Assembly (NCBI RefSeq): GCF_040869045.1
Contig: NC_090319.1
Coordinates: 304,594,998 to 304,658,997 of the forward strand
DNA length: 64,000 bases
Direction: 5' to 3'
Source: Eurosta solidaginis
Taxonomy: Eukaryota; Arthropoda; Insecta; Diptera; Tephritidae
How positions within the stretch are numbered: position 1 is the stretch's first letter; each line of letters begins with the position of its first letter. The translations under genes were made by a program, and so were the position numbers. The notes under the pieces are model-generated. The model was given only the letters and a program-made list of their open reading frames with translations, searched no databases and had not been told where the DNA came from. Of this stretch, positions 35,401 through 47,467 are shown piece by piece.

Positions 35401-37198
35401 AAAATATGCCTTTTGCCAAGATACTTAGTTTTCAAGTATTCGGCGTGCCTTAACACCACAATAATGCTGGAACATCCCAATACTCCTGCAATTTTTACAT
35501 AATTTTGAAGGTGTTACCAAACAATTAGTTTAATTATTTTACTTAGTTTTCAATTCAAATTTTAACTCAACGGCCATCGTAATTGTTCCATAAGTGGAGC
35601 CAATTTCTTAGAGGCACACGGGCATTTGAGAAAAATTTGTTTAGCTCAACTAGTTTTATCACGAAAAGTGTTTGATAACCGACCGAAATATCTGGATACT
35701 AAAACAAGATTTTTTTCTGATAAGTCCGTGTAAAGTGTTTGCCCTTAGATCCATGACTTTTCTTATTAATGCCTCGTCTAAAATATCTTCTATGAAATGT
35801 CATTGGTCTGCTACATTTTATTGACTGAGCAATTTTTGTCGTAGGATTTCCGTATACATAAGTAAATTGAAAATTATTTGTGGGTTAATGAAAGTGTGCT
35901 AAATATTGTGGTCAGAGTTGTGAATTTTAACCTCAGTGAAAAAGGAAGAAAAGTATCAAAATCGTGGCTAATGCCTAAGATGTACCAAAATTGAAAAAAA
36001 GGGACCAGGGGAACAAACGGGGTTGGAAGGGACCAAAAGTGGCAACCGCGTTTACAATACACCGAACCAGTGATGCCACAGAAACAAAAATAAAAATTCC
36101 ACGAAATGAGTTCGATTCCCCTTTTTTCCTTCGTTCCAGCAGAAACTCCCTCATGTTTTCTCATACCGGCAAGACTTTGACAGAAAAACATGGCTAAGCT
36201 ATAACCGACACTATATCGGGCTCATAAGTCTGATTTAACGTTTTCGAACTCCAGATATTCCGAATCACCTACGATGAACCTGCAGCATTTCCAACTTGCC
36301 ATAATGAAAGCTCACACTTCATGAAGCATTTAAAGCTTTGATTTCAGCCTCCACAAGCATCAGCCATTGCCCAAACTTTTTCAACCAAATACATTCAAAA
36401 TGCCTTCATTTGGCCATATTCCTTATCTGTTTTGAAAAGGCTAAATATTTCGATTTAATTCAAGTAGCCTTAAACAAGTTGATGAGAAGTCATTAAAAAA
36501 TTCAATACTGTGATCTTTGTGTTCAACTGACCAATGATATAGCATGCATTTTAAAACATACCACTTTTTGTTTAGTAAGCCTGCGGAAATCCCTCGTAAC
36601 TCCAATAACAAATTTTTTTTATTTAAAAATTCACAGAAGGGAGAAAATCCCTCTAACATGGCATCACTACACCGAACTGTGCATTTTGTTTATTTTTATA
36701 ATTATTTATTTAAGAGAGTGCACAATTTTTGAAATTATTATTTCTCAGTTCTCTCAATTTAGCTTATTAAATCGGATTCACATTTTACTGCTAATGGCGC
36801 TTTCTCTTTCTAACATATTGAAAAGAAACATATTAAATTAGTGTACCTCAAATCGTTTCTGATAAATATCCATTAAAAAGAATAACACTGTTCCACTGAA
36901 AACAAATTGAATAACATTATGCGAGGCATGCCTCAAGTTGTAAGCCCATTCGAATATATAAAAATTACATACTCAGAATTTAGAATTAACCCGCAAAATC
37001 TATTGTAAGGGGCCGCCAAACCCACTTATTAATAGGTTAAGGCCTAATTTACACATAACCTGTTTATCTTCGTTTTCGTACTATATTCCTAATCGATAAT
37101 TAAATAACTAGATTTCTCATATAGGTAAATATTTTGTTTCGGTAATCGCTAATTGAGGGCAAATTTAAGAAATTGCTATTTTTCCCAGTCCTAGCAAC
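32491..37198. other. Long intergenic stretch without recognised genes
   Basis: About 4.7 kb with only short open frames, none above 105 codons and none recognised. The dinucleotide-rich patch at 34320-34350 (CATA repeats) is simple sequence. Distant non-coding exons or regulatory DNA of a neighbouring gene cannot be excluded. Confidence 0.4.
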
Positions 37199-37380
37199 AT
37201 CGCTAGCAAGGTCGGATTAACCCTCAACGGGGTCCGAGGCTACCATCAATTTGGGGGCCTTTTTCACGTCCGTTCCCTTCTTTTTTCGATTAAAAAATAC
37301 AAACATATCTTTCATAAAAATTTTATTGTCACAATGTAATAATTTCAATAAAATTACTATCTACATTTTAAACATGTAGT

Positions 37381-38050
37381 TTTCTACATTTGTTTTCGGC
37401 AAATTCATCAATATCGATTTTATTAAATAAATCTGACTCAATGCAAAGTGTACCTAAAATCTCGAGTCTTTGTAGTTCTTTCAGCAGCTTTGATTATTTT
37501 TAATTGCGAGAAGGATCGTTCGGCAGAACAATTTGTAATCATTAATGTTTAAAAAAATCTGAAGAGCTATTTCTGTGTTAGGAAAACCATCGGCTAATTT
37601 ATCTTCCATTAGAATCTTATACAAATGACTATGAGTTTTTTGTGCACCAGTGTATCTGGAATTCGCATAACTTTGTAATTGTTTCATTTCAATGAAAAAT
37701 TTTTCCAAATCTCTAGAATAAAAACGAACTAAGTTATTTATAGCTTCGTGGAGGTGTCCATCACTTAGAGAAAAGTTGATGAGAAATGCAAATCTCTCTG
37801 AAACTTCCATATACACTTTCGCACGTCCTTTGATTTCAATGTGAAGGTTGTTGGTGATTACGAGGAAACCTTTTGTCCTAAAGTTATCGCGAGGCGAAAA
37901 TTTTACTTCTGAAGCATTTCCGTCATTAGGTTGTTTTTTTCTACGACGAGTACGTTTTACGAGTTCTGTATAACCTACACCAGGTAATCAATCCTTGAAC
38001 TTTTCACAGGATGAAATTAAACTCTGTTCTAACGATCCGCACAAAAAATA
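37381..38050 (-). pseudogene. hAT transposase C-terminal pseudogene
   Basis: The minus strand reads through GYTELVKRTRRRKK, TNNLHIEIKGRAKVY, MEVSERFAFLIN, then FPNTEIALQIFL; one base shift later TLMITNCSAERSFSQLKII (the hAT dimerisation signature), and after a second shift LCIESDLFNKIDIDEFAENK to a stop at about 37381. The upstream end shows a stop near 37995. The N-terminal zinc finger and most of the catalytic domain are missing. Similar to ZMYM1-type 'domesticated-looking' hAT proteins, but clearly broken here. Confidence 0.8.
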
Positions 38051-38149
38051 TCAGGAAATCCACAAATTCGTTACAATACATTCATTTATTTTTCATCCAT
38101 CATTAATCATTCACTCATTCATCATTCTTGTTGAAATTTACGCTTGAAG

Positions 38150-38345
38150 GCTTCTACACCCTCTGTTCCAAAAATAACCGAAATTTTTCAAAATAAAAAC
38201 AACCAGGGTAGATTTTGAAAGAATTCTTTTTTATTATTCAGTATACTCTCCTTTCACGCTCATACAATTTGTCAAATGAGTCGGAAATGTCCTTTTTATA
38301 AACCGTGTCTAGTTCGTCGGTCGTCGCCTTTTGAATGCGGTCAAT
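38150..38345 (-). mobile_element. Possible mariner-like 3' fragment nested in the hAT
   Basis: The minus strand reads FDRIQKATTDELDTVYKKD and SDSFDKLYERERRVY, then after a stop a short CFYFEKF stretch, and ends with a CCCTCTGTTCCAAAAATAAC terminus. The arrangement recalls the end of a mariner-type transposase and its TIR, but the match is from memory and weak. Confidence 0.3.
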
Positions 38346-38512
38346 TGAGTTTTATTTATTTGAGTAAGATTTATTTTCAGTTCTGATTACATTTTTCTTT
38401 CACTCTCTAGAATTTTTTGTTTGTAAGAAAATTTTAGAAGTCTTTTTCATTTTTCGGGAGCCCCAGGCAACTGCCTATTCTGCCTACTTGTTAATCGGGC
38501 CCTAATCGCTGG

Positions 38513-41040
38513 GGTCTCATTTCTTATTTAGAAACACATAATAAAAGAGAAACCTAAAAGTTGAAGGGCTAAGCTAATTGTTGTGCATTTATTGTACATT
38601 AGTGTAAACGTGGTCCAAGGCAAAATTAGATTAAAGAACCTGTAGCGCTATATATTACGAGTAAAAAGCGCTTCCCTTTCTGGGTTATTATTTCGGCTTC
38701 CAATAGGCTGTATTTCATAACATTTACACTGATGTTTGATTCGGTAAAATTGGGTACCCAATAACCTTAAAGTCTTACCGAAATATACAAAAGAGCTACT
38801 AACATATTTTAATTGTCCTGTTTAAAAAATATATGTGAGTATAATTCTATGGTGACAAGCAATAGTCCCCTAACTCCTATCCTTTTACATGGGACTTAGA
38901 CGATAGTTGCTTATAACCACAGAATTATCCCATAATAAAAAATAGGTATGAGGGTAATTGAGTTTATGTCATGGTAGAAGATTTGATGGTTATCTCCAGT
39001 GTTGCTATTTAAGCTTTTTTCAAGCTAGTTTTCGCTTCTTTTATTCTCCGTTTAGCTTGAAAAATTATGATTTAACTTGAAGCTTTTTTTCATAAATTTT
39101 TTAGCTTTTTTGAAAATTTTAGGAACACTGAATTAATTTGGGATGGATGTTAAAACTTTGAGGTGCTTAATAACAGATATTGCTAGTGCTATGGTAGGCA
39201 GAAATCGAGGAATAGTAACTTTAGTATAGCAAGATCAAATTTGTTCCGTATGTTTGCCATTCGATTCAATAGACGGTTTCATCTGCTTCAAAACTAATAT
39301 CGGGCAAAATTAATATTTTTGATTTCAGAAACATATAACTGATTTCCTAAGTCCGCAAGTGGACAAAAGAGCTATAACGTGCTATTTGCTGCCATTGAGG
39401 GTGGGTTTAAACCATTGCGAACTGAATCTACACGAATGAGGAAACATTTATCTAAAAGTCCAAAATATATAAAAAAAAAGTGTTCTGAGTAGCTTTTTAA
39501 AAGATTGAAGTTTCTGAAAATGAGGAAAAGAATTCTGCAAAATTACTACCAATTATCACATTTTTCAGATAATTTTTATCCTTTTCAGGAACTCCAGAAC
39601 TATTGCAAAGTATTTGGTTTTTTAATTCAAATTCAAATAAATGTTAATGTTTGCCGAAATTTTCCTGAACTTTTTTCCTCCTTTTTAGGAACTCCAGAAC
39701 TATTGAAAAGCTACACAGAATACCAATTTTTTTTTTAATAAAAAATTTTTGTTGAAATTTTTCGACTTTTGAAAAAATGTGATAGTTGGTCGTAATTTTC
39801 CAGACCTTTTTCTCCATTTCAGGAACTCTAAAGCTATTTGAAACCTACTTAGAACAGTTTGCTTTTTTTGTTTTGAGAGATATGCTGTAGCAAAGAAGAT
39901 AAATTATAATAAGAGACGTCTCCCGTTACCCGTAGCTATTTGCTCGATGTTTTCTATGAGGTAGTCGCTGTTTTTTTTTTGGCGAGATGTGCATAAAATA
40001 TCTTCTATACATTTTCGTGGGGTATTTGTGTTTATTTTTCCCACTGTATTTATTTAATTAATTAATTCTCTTTCAAAAATCACAGTTGCATAGGGCGCCT
40101 ACAACGCATGGATAAATGGGAGACAATTCAAAAATGTCCCTCATAGAAAACATTCGGCATCAATTTTTTAATTTCCAGCGAGTTACTCGCCATCCGTAGT
40201 AAACTGGTGGCTCTTATATTTATCCTCTTTTGCAGTAGTAATAGAAGAAGAGTGTCAAATGCGTCGCTTTACACAATTTTTACAAAACATAGACTGCATC
40301 TGTAAATTATTTTGATGATTTCCTAGGAAATTGGAGTACAAACAAATTTTAGTTTTTACTGGAAGTATTTAATGTTTATACTGACACGTTTTGTTATGAA
40401 GAAAATGAACAAAACGCTTGAAAAGTTGCCTTAAAGCATTAGTTTTTTTTGCCTAAAAAATATAGAAATAACTTTTCTCATCATTTCTGTTTTATTTTTT
40501 TAAGCAGAAGTTCACTACTCATAATAAATCAAAAATTGCCCACATTATTCGCAATGAAAAACCGCAATCATGATGACGCAACGCTTCAGGCCGTTTTCAC
40601 CTACTCCAGTTAAGTTAGATTTTACCTGGGGGATAGCAATCTATTAGATTGTTTCCTTTAACAGGGTGACCAACCGCCGTTTAAATCGATAATTGTGAAT
40701 ATTTTGTAGAACAAATCGCTACATTATATTTTGATCACACCAAAACTATCGGGCTTTTGTTTAAATTTTTTCCTTGGGCTTAACTGATACACGAAACTTC
40801 AGTTAGCATGAAGAAAACGAACATTTCGTTAACTTGTAGATAAGTGACTAACTGAAGATGGTGTAAACAGCCCATAAAAGCGATATCCAGATCACACGCA
40901 GACGTTCAAAAAATTTGTTTATATTCTCCTGGTGAAGTTCAAAGAAGGTGCCAGGAAGTACATTTAGGTTGAAATTTGTGGTTGCAGCATTAATATCCGA
41001 AGACATTTTATAAAGAAAAAAGGAAAATGTAAATATATTA
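38513..41040. other. Intergenic DNA with a short degenerate repeat
   Basis: No gene seen. Three diverged copies of an approximately 110-bp unit, each containing CAGGAACTCCAGAACTATTG or a variant, lie at about 39575-39870. The rest is AT-rich. Confidence 0.45.
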
Positions 41041-41042
41041 AA

Positions 41043-42135
41043 AACAAGTAAAGGTGCCCCAGTTCGGGTGTAAACGAACATTATATACTCCGCGTGAGCT
41101 TCAATTTCACATTTGATTTTAGATAAATTAATTTTCTACATAACACGTGGCACCGCCCGTTAAAAAAATGTCTCCCCGTTTATTCTCACAATAAAACTTA
41201 ATAAGTGAAATATCAATGATTCAAAACTATTTTTTGCTAAGTTATAGCTTATTATTCTAGTCTACGACCCTTTTAAATTTGTTTTATATCTAAGTTGCCG
41301 TGGTCTTTAACCGATCCCTTCCATTTTTACTAGAAATATTAACTGCTATAAGGAAAATATGTGTACACAATTTCATTACGATCCGTTAATTTTTCTTCGA
41401 GTTATGGCTCTCGAAACATAGAAAATTGCTTAGTCATAAAAGTGTTTTCAAATTTAATGTTATAATTCAATTTAGAAAGTAAAATTATATTGATACAAAG
41501 CTCTTTTTCGCTAAGATATAGCTCATTATTTTCGTATACGACTCTTTTAAAAATATTTTATATAAAAGTGGGCGTGGTCCTTAACCGATTTCGTTAATTT
41601 TTCTTCAAAGCATTCCTTATAGTAAAGGCAACCTCTGTGCCGAATTTTGTTACGATAGGTTTAACGATTTTTGATTTATGATTAATAAAATTTGTAAAAT
41701 TGATTTTATCACAAGTGGGCGGTGCCGCGCCCATTTAAATTTTTTTTTTTTTTATCAAGAGTGTCAATATCAACCCACACGTCAAATTTCAAAATTCTAG
41801 GTGTTTTATTTACTAAATAATCATGTTTTTTGTTATATATATAAAAAGTGGGCGTGGTTATCATCCGATTTCGTTCATTTTCAATACCAATCTATTCTGG
41901 GTCCAGATAAGCTCCTGTACTAAATTTGGTGAAGATATCTCAATATTTACTCAAGTTATCGTGTTAACGGGCAGACGGACGGACGGACGGACATGGCTCA
42001 ATAAAATTTTTTTTCGATATTGATGATTCCGATATATGGAAGTCTATATCTATATCGATTCCTTTATACCTGTACAACCAACCGTTATCCAATCAAAGTT
42101 AATATACTATGTGTGCAAAGCACGCTGAGTATAAA
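41043..42135 (+). mobile_element. GTCC-microsatellite element, copy B
   Basis: Starts AACAAGTAAAGGTGCC..GTTCGGGTGTAAACGAAC and ends GCACGCTGAGTATAAAAA. It contains GTGGGCGTGGT blocks and a GACGGACGGACGGACGGACATGG run at 41971-41994. Collinear with copy A (9370-10447), but with both ends preserved. Lacks the 130-bp array. Non-coding. Confidence 0.7.
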
Positions 42136-43360
42136 AATCTTCAAGGTTGACTTACAAGAGAGAAAAATCTTAAGCGTTTTCTTATGATCTGGATGCCGTA
42201 CTTTAGTAATATAATTCAAAAAGGAAATTTTTAAAAAAAACTTTTTCGATTACTATTATTATTATCATCATTTTCGCTACACCTGAAGGAAAAAAACTCT
42301 ATTAATTATCTGCCTCCCCCTAATACATATGTATGTACATATGGATGTGGGTACATAAAACGCACGTGTTTTATTTGTATTGCTTCGAGACTGATAGCAA
42401 AAATTTTTGAATATAAAGATATTGCATGCGCAAACTTCGGTGGAAAGCAGCGGAGCGTAACAAAATTCTAGTAGGTCACTTTCACCACACCAAAAACTTT
42501 AACACAATTTTTAACATAATCTAAGCACAGAAATACACTGATTGGAGTTTTAGTGAGTAAAAGTTAAAATTCTGAACACATTAGCTTAATAAAAAGTGTA
42601 CAAATAATTATTAAATAACAAATACAGACAGTGGTAGTTTAACAAATTCTGCTGTGGTATGTGGTGAAGGTGACCTACTAGAATTTTGTGAAGCTTGCCT
42701 CACACGATTTTTCGTCTGTGCAATGTCTCTATAGTATATTGTTTCTGCTGATAGTCAGCCGGCTTTTTTGCCAAATTCGCTGACGTACATGTATACATTT
42801 GAATATGGACATGCGTATAAAATAGATAATGGAACGTTGACATATCGCACACCTAGATCAAAACAGCGAGCAACTTAGAAAATCGCAAAGTTCAGAAAAC
42901 GCGAAAAACTGACTGCCTTTTCCATATGCGCCAATGCAATTTTTATTTTTTACAAAGACTTCACGTTGATTAATAAATCGCGTATACAGTTCGGTAGGTA
43001 TTGGAATGCAAAGCCCGCTGGTACTTTTAACTTCACAATTTTCGATTTTTGAGTTAGCTCCTTTTTGATCTAGGTGTGCGATTTTCTGAATACCAAACAG
43101 CAAGAAAAAAATATAAGAAATGCTGACTCGTCAACGTTTTATTAATAGTCTTATGAATATTAGCAACACTAAGGGGTACTGCCATCTCTAAGCCGATGCT
43201 GGGCAGTGACGTGAACGCAGCGGAGAGGTAACGCACAGACACATGCAGATATCTTATCTGAGGTGCTCCTAAAGGTATGCAATTGTAATTGGGGAAGTGT
43301 CGCTCACACATACAAGCGCATGGGATATGAGAGAAGCTATAAAAAGTATACATCTGCAGT
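42136..43360. other. Intergenic DNA, no gene seen
   Basis: Short open frames only (81 and 99 codons on the minus strand, 42858-43353), with no recognised motif. CACACCTAGATCAAAA at 42848 recurs inverted (TTTGATCTAGGTGTGCG, 43064-43080) around about 200 bp, so a small inverted-repeat element may be present. Confidence 0.4.
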
Positions 43361-43665
43361 TGTAGCTGAGAAATTTATAAATAACTAGTAAGTTCTGGAA
43401 TTAGAAAAGCCTAGAAATATGCAACAAGGAAATCGGACAGTATAAAAGGGCGGCAACAGTAGAAGCGAGAATTCAGTTTCATTTGAGCTAGCAATCAGTT
43501 TGGTTATTAAGCAAGCTATTCATTGCAAAGTATAAGTATTATTGTGAAGTACTTTAATAAAGGCCATTTTTCCATTATTCAATATTGGAGTTGTTTATTC
43601 AGTTTACCGATAAGAACGTTGGCAGAAGATTGCAAATAAGGGGAATTGCAAGTAAATTCGTTACA
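43361..43665 (+). mobile_element. Solo LTR-like sequence
   Basis: A TATAAAAGGG box at 43441, an ACTTTAATAAAGGCC poly(A) signal at 43552-43566 and an end resembling GTAAATTCGTTACAA fit the promoter, R and U5 order of an insect LTR. TG at 43361 and CA near 43663 are candidate ends. No internal retrotransposon coding sequence adjoins it and I found no clear target duplication. Confidence 0.5.
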
Positions 43666-43807
43666 ATAGGATATTCTTAAAATTCGAATATATAAGTACC
43701 TATATATTTTAAAAGTTTTTATCACTTATACACAATTTAATGTAGGCAATATATACTATTTAAAATTTAAAAAAAATCGAAAAAAAATAGTTGAGCTTTT
43801 TTTATTT

Positions 43808-46800
43808 TTTATACTCAGTTGAGCAGAGCTCACAGAGTATATTAAGTTTGATTGGATAACGGTTGGTTGTACATATATAAAGGAATCGAGATAGATATAG
43901 ACTTCCATATATCAAAATAATCAGGATCGAAAAAAAATTTGATTGAGCCATGTCCGTCCGTCCGTCCGTCCGTCCGTCCGTTAACACGATAACTTGAGTA
44001 AATTTTGAGGCATCTTGATGAAATTTGGTATGTAGGTTCCTGAGCACTCATCTCAGATCGCTATTTAAAATGAACGATATCGGACTATAACCACGCCCAC
44101 TTTTTCGATATCGAAAATTTCGAAAAACCGAAAAAGTGCGATAACTCATTACAAAAGACAGATAAAGCGACGAAACTTGGTAGATGGGTTGACGTTATGA
44201 CGCAGAATAGAAAATTAGTAAGATTTTGGACAATGGGCGTGGCACCGCCCACTTTTACAAGAAGGTAATTTAAAAGTTTTGCAAGCTGTAATTTGGCAGT
44301 CGTTGAAGATACCATGATGAAATTTGGCAGGAACGTTACTACTATTACTCTATATGTGCTAAATAAAAATTAGCAAAATTGGATGAAGAACACGCCCACT
44401 TTTTAAAAAAAAATTTTTTTTAATTCAAATTTTAACATAAAATTTAATATCTTTACTGTATATAAGTAAATTAAGTCAAAATTCAACTCCAGTAATGATA
44501 TGATGCAACAAAATACAAAAATAAAAGAAAATTTCAAAATGGGCGTGGCTCCGCCCATTTTCATTTAGTTTGTCTAGAATACTTTTATTGCCATAAGTCG
44601 AACAAAAATTTACCAATCCTTCTCAAATTTGGTAGGAGCATAATACGGTAACTGTTCTCTGTGAAAATGGGCGAAATCGGTGGAAGCCACGCCCAGTTTT
44701 TATACACAGTCCACCGTCTGTCCTTCCGCTCGGCCATTAACACAATAACTTGAGCAAAATCCGATATATCTTTACTAAACTTAGCCCACGTACTTACCTG
44801 AGCTCACTTTTTCTTGGTGTAAAAAATGGGCGAAATCTGACCATAACCACGCCCACTTTATCGATATCGAAAATTACGAAAAATGAAAAAAATGCCATAA
44901 TTCTATACCAAATACGAAAAAAGTGATGAAACATGGTAACTGGATTGGTTTATTGACGCAAAATATAACTTTGGAAAAAGCTTTGTAAAATGGGTGTGAC
45001 ACCTACCATATTAAGTAGAAGAAAATGAAAAAGTTCTACAAGGCGAAATCAACAGCCCTTGGAATCTTGGCAGGAATACTGTTAGTGGTATTGCATATAT
45101 AAATAAATTAGCAGTACCCGACAGATGATTTTCTGGATCACCTGGTCCACATTTTGGTCGATATCGCGAGAACGCCTTCACATATACATCTAAGGGCCAC
45201 TCGCTTTTAAAACCCTCATTAATACCTTTAATTTGATATCCATATCGTACAAAAACATACCAGAGTCACCCCTGTCCCACCCTAATGGCGATATCTCGAA
45301 AAGGCGTCCACCTATAGACCTAATGCCCCCTCCCTCTTAAAATGCTCAGTAACACCTTTCGTTTGATACCCATATCGTACAAACATTCTAGAGTCACCCC
45401 TGGCCCACCCTAATGGCGATATCTCGAAAAGGCGTCCACCTATAGACCTAGTGTCCACTCCCTCTTAAAATGCTCAGTAACACCTTTCGTTTGATACCCA
45501 TATCGTACAAACATTCTAGAGTCACCCCTGGCCCACCCTAATGGCGATATCTCGAAAAGGCGTCCACCTATAGACCTAATGCCCACTCCCTCTTAAAATG
45601 CTCAGTAACAGCTTTCGTTTGATACCCATATCGTACAAACATTCTAGAGTCACACCTGGCCCACCCTAATGGCGATATTTCGAAAAGGCGTCCACCTATA
45701 GAACTAAGGATTACTCCCTTTTAAAATACTCATTACCACCTTTCATTTGATACCCATATCATACAAACACATTCTAGAGTCACCCTGGCCCACCCTAATG
45801 GCTATATCTCGAAAAGGCGTCCACCTATAGACCTAATGTCCACTCCCTCTTAAAATGCTCAGTAACACCTTTCGTTTGATACCCATATCGTACAAACATT
45901 CTAGAGTCACCCCTGGCCCACCCTAATGGCGATATCTCGAAAAGGCGTCCACCTATAGACCTAATGTCCACTCCCTCTTAAAATGCTCATTAACACCTTT
46001 CGTTTGATACCCATATCGTACAAACATTCTAGAGTCACCCTTGGTCCAGCTTTATGGCGATATCTCGAAAAGGCGTCCACCTATAGAACTAAGGATTACT
46101 ACCTTTTAAAATACTCATTACCACCTTTCATTTGATACCCATATCGTACAAACACATTCTAGAGTCACCCTGGCCCACCCTAATGGCGATATCTCGAAAA
46201 GGCGTCCACCTATAGACCTAATGCCCACTCCCTCTTAAAATGCTCAGTAACACCTTTCGTTTGATACCCATATCGTACAAACATTCTAGAGTCACCCTTG
46301 GTCCACCTTTATGGCGATATCTCGAAAAGGCGTCCACCTATAGAACTAAGGATTACTCCCTTTTAAAATACTCCTTACCACCTTTCCTTTGATACCCATA
46401 TCGTACAAACACATTCTAGAGTCACCCCTGGCCCACCCTAATGGCGATATCTCGAAAAGGCGTCCACCTATAGACCTAATGCCCACTCCTTCTTAAAATG
46501 CTCAGTAACACCTTTCGTTTGATACCCATATCGTACAAACATTCTAGAGTCACCCCTGGCCCACCCTAATGGCGATATCTCGAAAGGGCGTCCACCTATA
46601 GACCTAATGCCCACTCCCTCTTAAAATGCTCCGTAACACCTTTCGTTTGATGCACATATCGTACAAACACATTCTAGAGTCACCCCTGGCCCACCCTAAT
46701 GACGATATCTCGAAAAGGCGTCCACCTATAGACCTCATGCCCACTCCCTCTTAAAATGCTCAGTAACACCTTTCGTTTGATACCCATACCGTACAAACAT

Positions 46801-47467
46801 TCTAGAGTCACCCCTGGCCCACCCTAATGGCGATATCTCGAAAAGGCGTCCACCTATAGACCTAATGCCCACTCCCTCTTAAAATGCTCAGTAACACCTT
46901 TCATTTGATTCCCATATCGTACAAACACATTCTAGAGACACCCCTGGTCCACCTTTATGGCGATATCTCGAAACGGCGTCCACCTATGGAACTAAGGATC
47001 ACTCCTTTTCAAAATACTCATTAACAGCTTTCATTTGATACCCATATCGTACAAACACATTATAGAATCACCCCTGGTCCACCTTAATGGGGACATCTCG
47101 AAAAGGCGTCCACCGATAGACCTAAGGCCCACTCCCTCTTAAAATGCTCAGTAACACCTTTCATTTGATACCCATATCGTACAAACAAATTCTAGAGTCA
47201 GCCCTGGTCTACCTTTATGGCGATATCCCTAAATGGCGTTCATCCATAGAACTATGGCCTACTCTCTCTTAAAATACTCTTTAATACCTTTCATTTGATA
47301 CACATGTTATACAACCACATTCCAGGGTTACCCCAGATTGATTTTCATTATTTTGTCTCCATAGCTCTCAACTGAGTATGTTATGTTCGGTTACACCCGA
47401 ACTTAGCCTTCCTTACTTGTTATTTATTTTTTTTATTATTTACCTAGTTACATTTAAGTCTTTTAAA
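43808..47467 (-). mobile_element. GTCC-microsatellite element with 130-bp array, copy D
   Basis: Same order as copy C (12665-16281): TACTCAGTTGAGCAGAGCTC start, TGTCCGTCC run (seven GTCC units, 43949-43981), alternating CCACGCCCAC and GGGCGTGGC blocks, the CCGTCTGTCCTTCCGC module (44714), the array at 45150-47330, then CTCTCAACTGAGTA..TTCGGTTACACCCGAA..CCTTCCTTACTTGTTA. About 45 bp of flanking T-rich DNA follow before the duplicated segment begins. Confidence 0.7.
45150..47330. repeat. Tandem array of ~128-132-bp units (first copy)
   Basis: About 17 units with the same landmarks as the array at 13965-16190, but more homogeneous: many consecutive units are nearly identical, with a 128-bp form (CAAACATTCTAG junction) and a 132-bp form (CAAACACATTCTAG). 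Confidence 0.9.

Larger units (their letters stand above)
37207..38504 (-). mobile_element. hAT transposon (ZMYM1-like) with 8-bp target duplication
   Basis: The left end CAAGGTCGGATTAAC and the complement of the right end TAGGGCCCGATTAAC are imperfect TIRs of the CAGGGCCGGATTAAC kind. The flanks are ATCGCTAG (37199-37206) and ATCGCTGG (38505-38512), a 7/8 match to an 8-bp duplication, as hAT elements make. Inside are the transposase C-terminal pseudogene on the minus strand and, near the right end, what may be a nested mariner-like piece. At 1.3 kb it is internally deleted. Confidence 0.8.

Noticed and set aside
35874..36197. Overlapping opposite-strand frames of 68 and 105 codons
   Set aside because: No recognised domain, no codon bias visible, likely chance.
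43842..44051. Protein with TDGRTDGRTD repeats
   Set aside because: This is the GTCC microsatellite translated; the same is seen wherever that run occurs.
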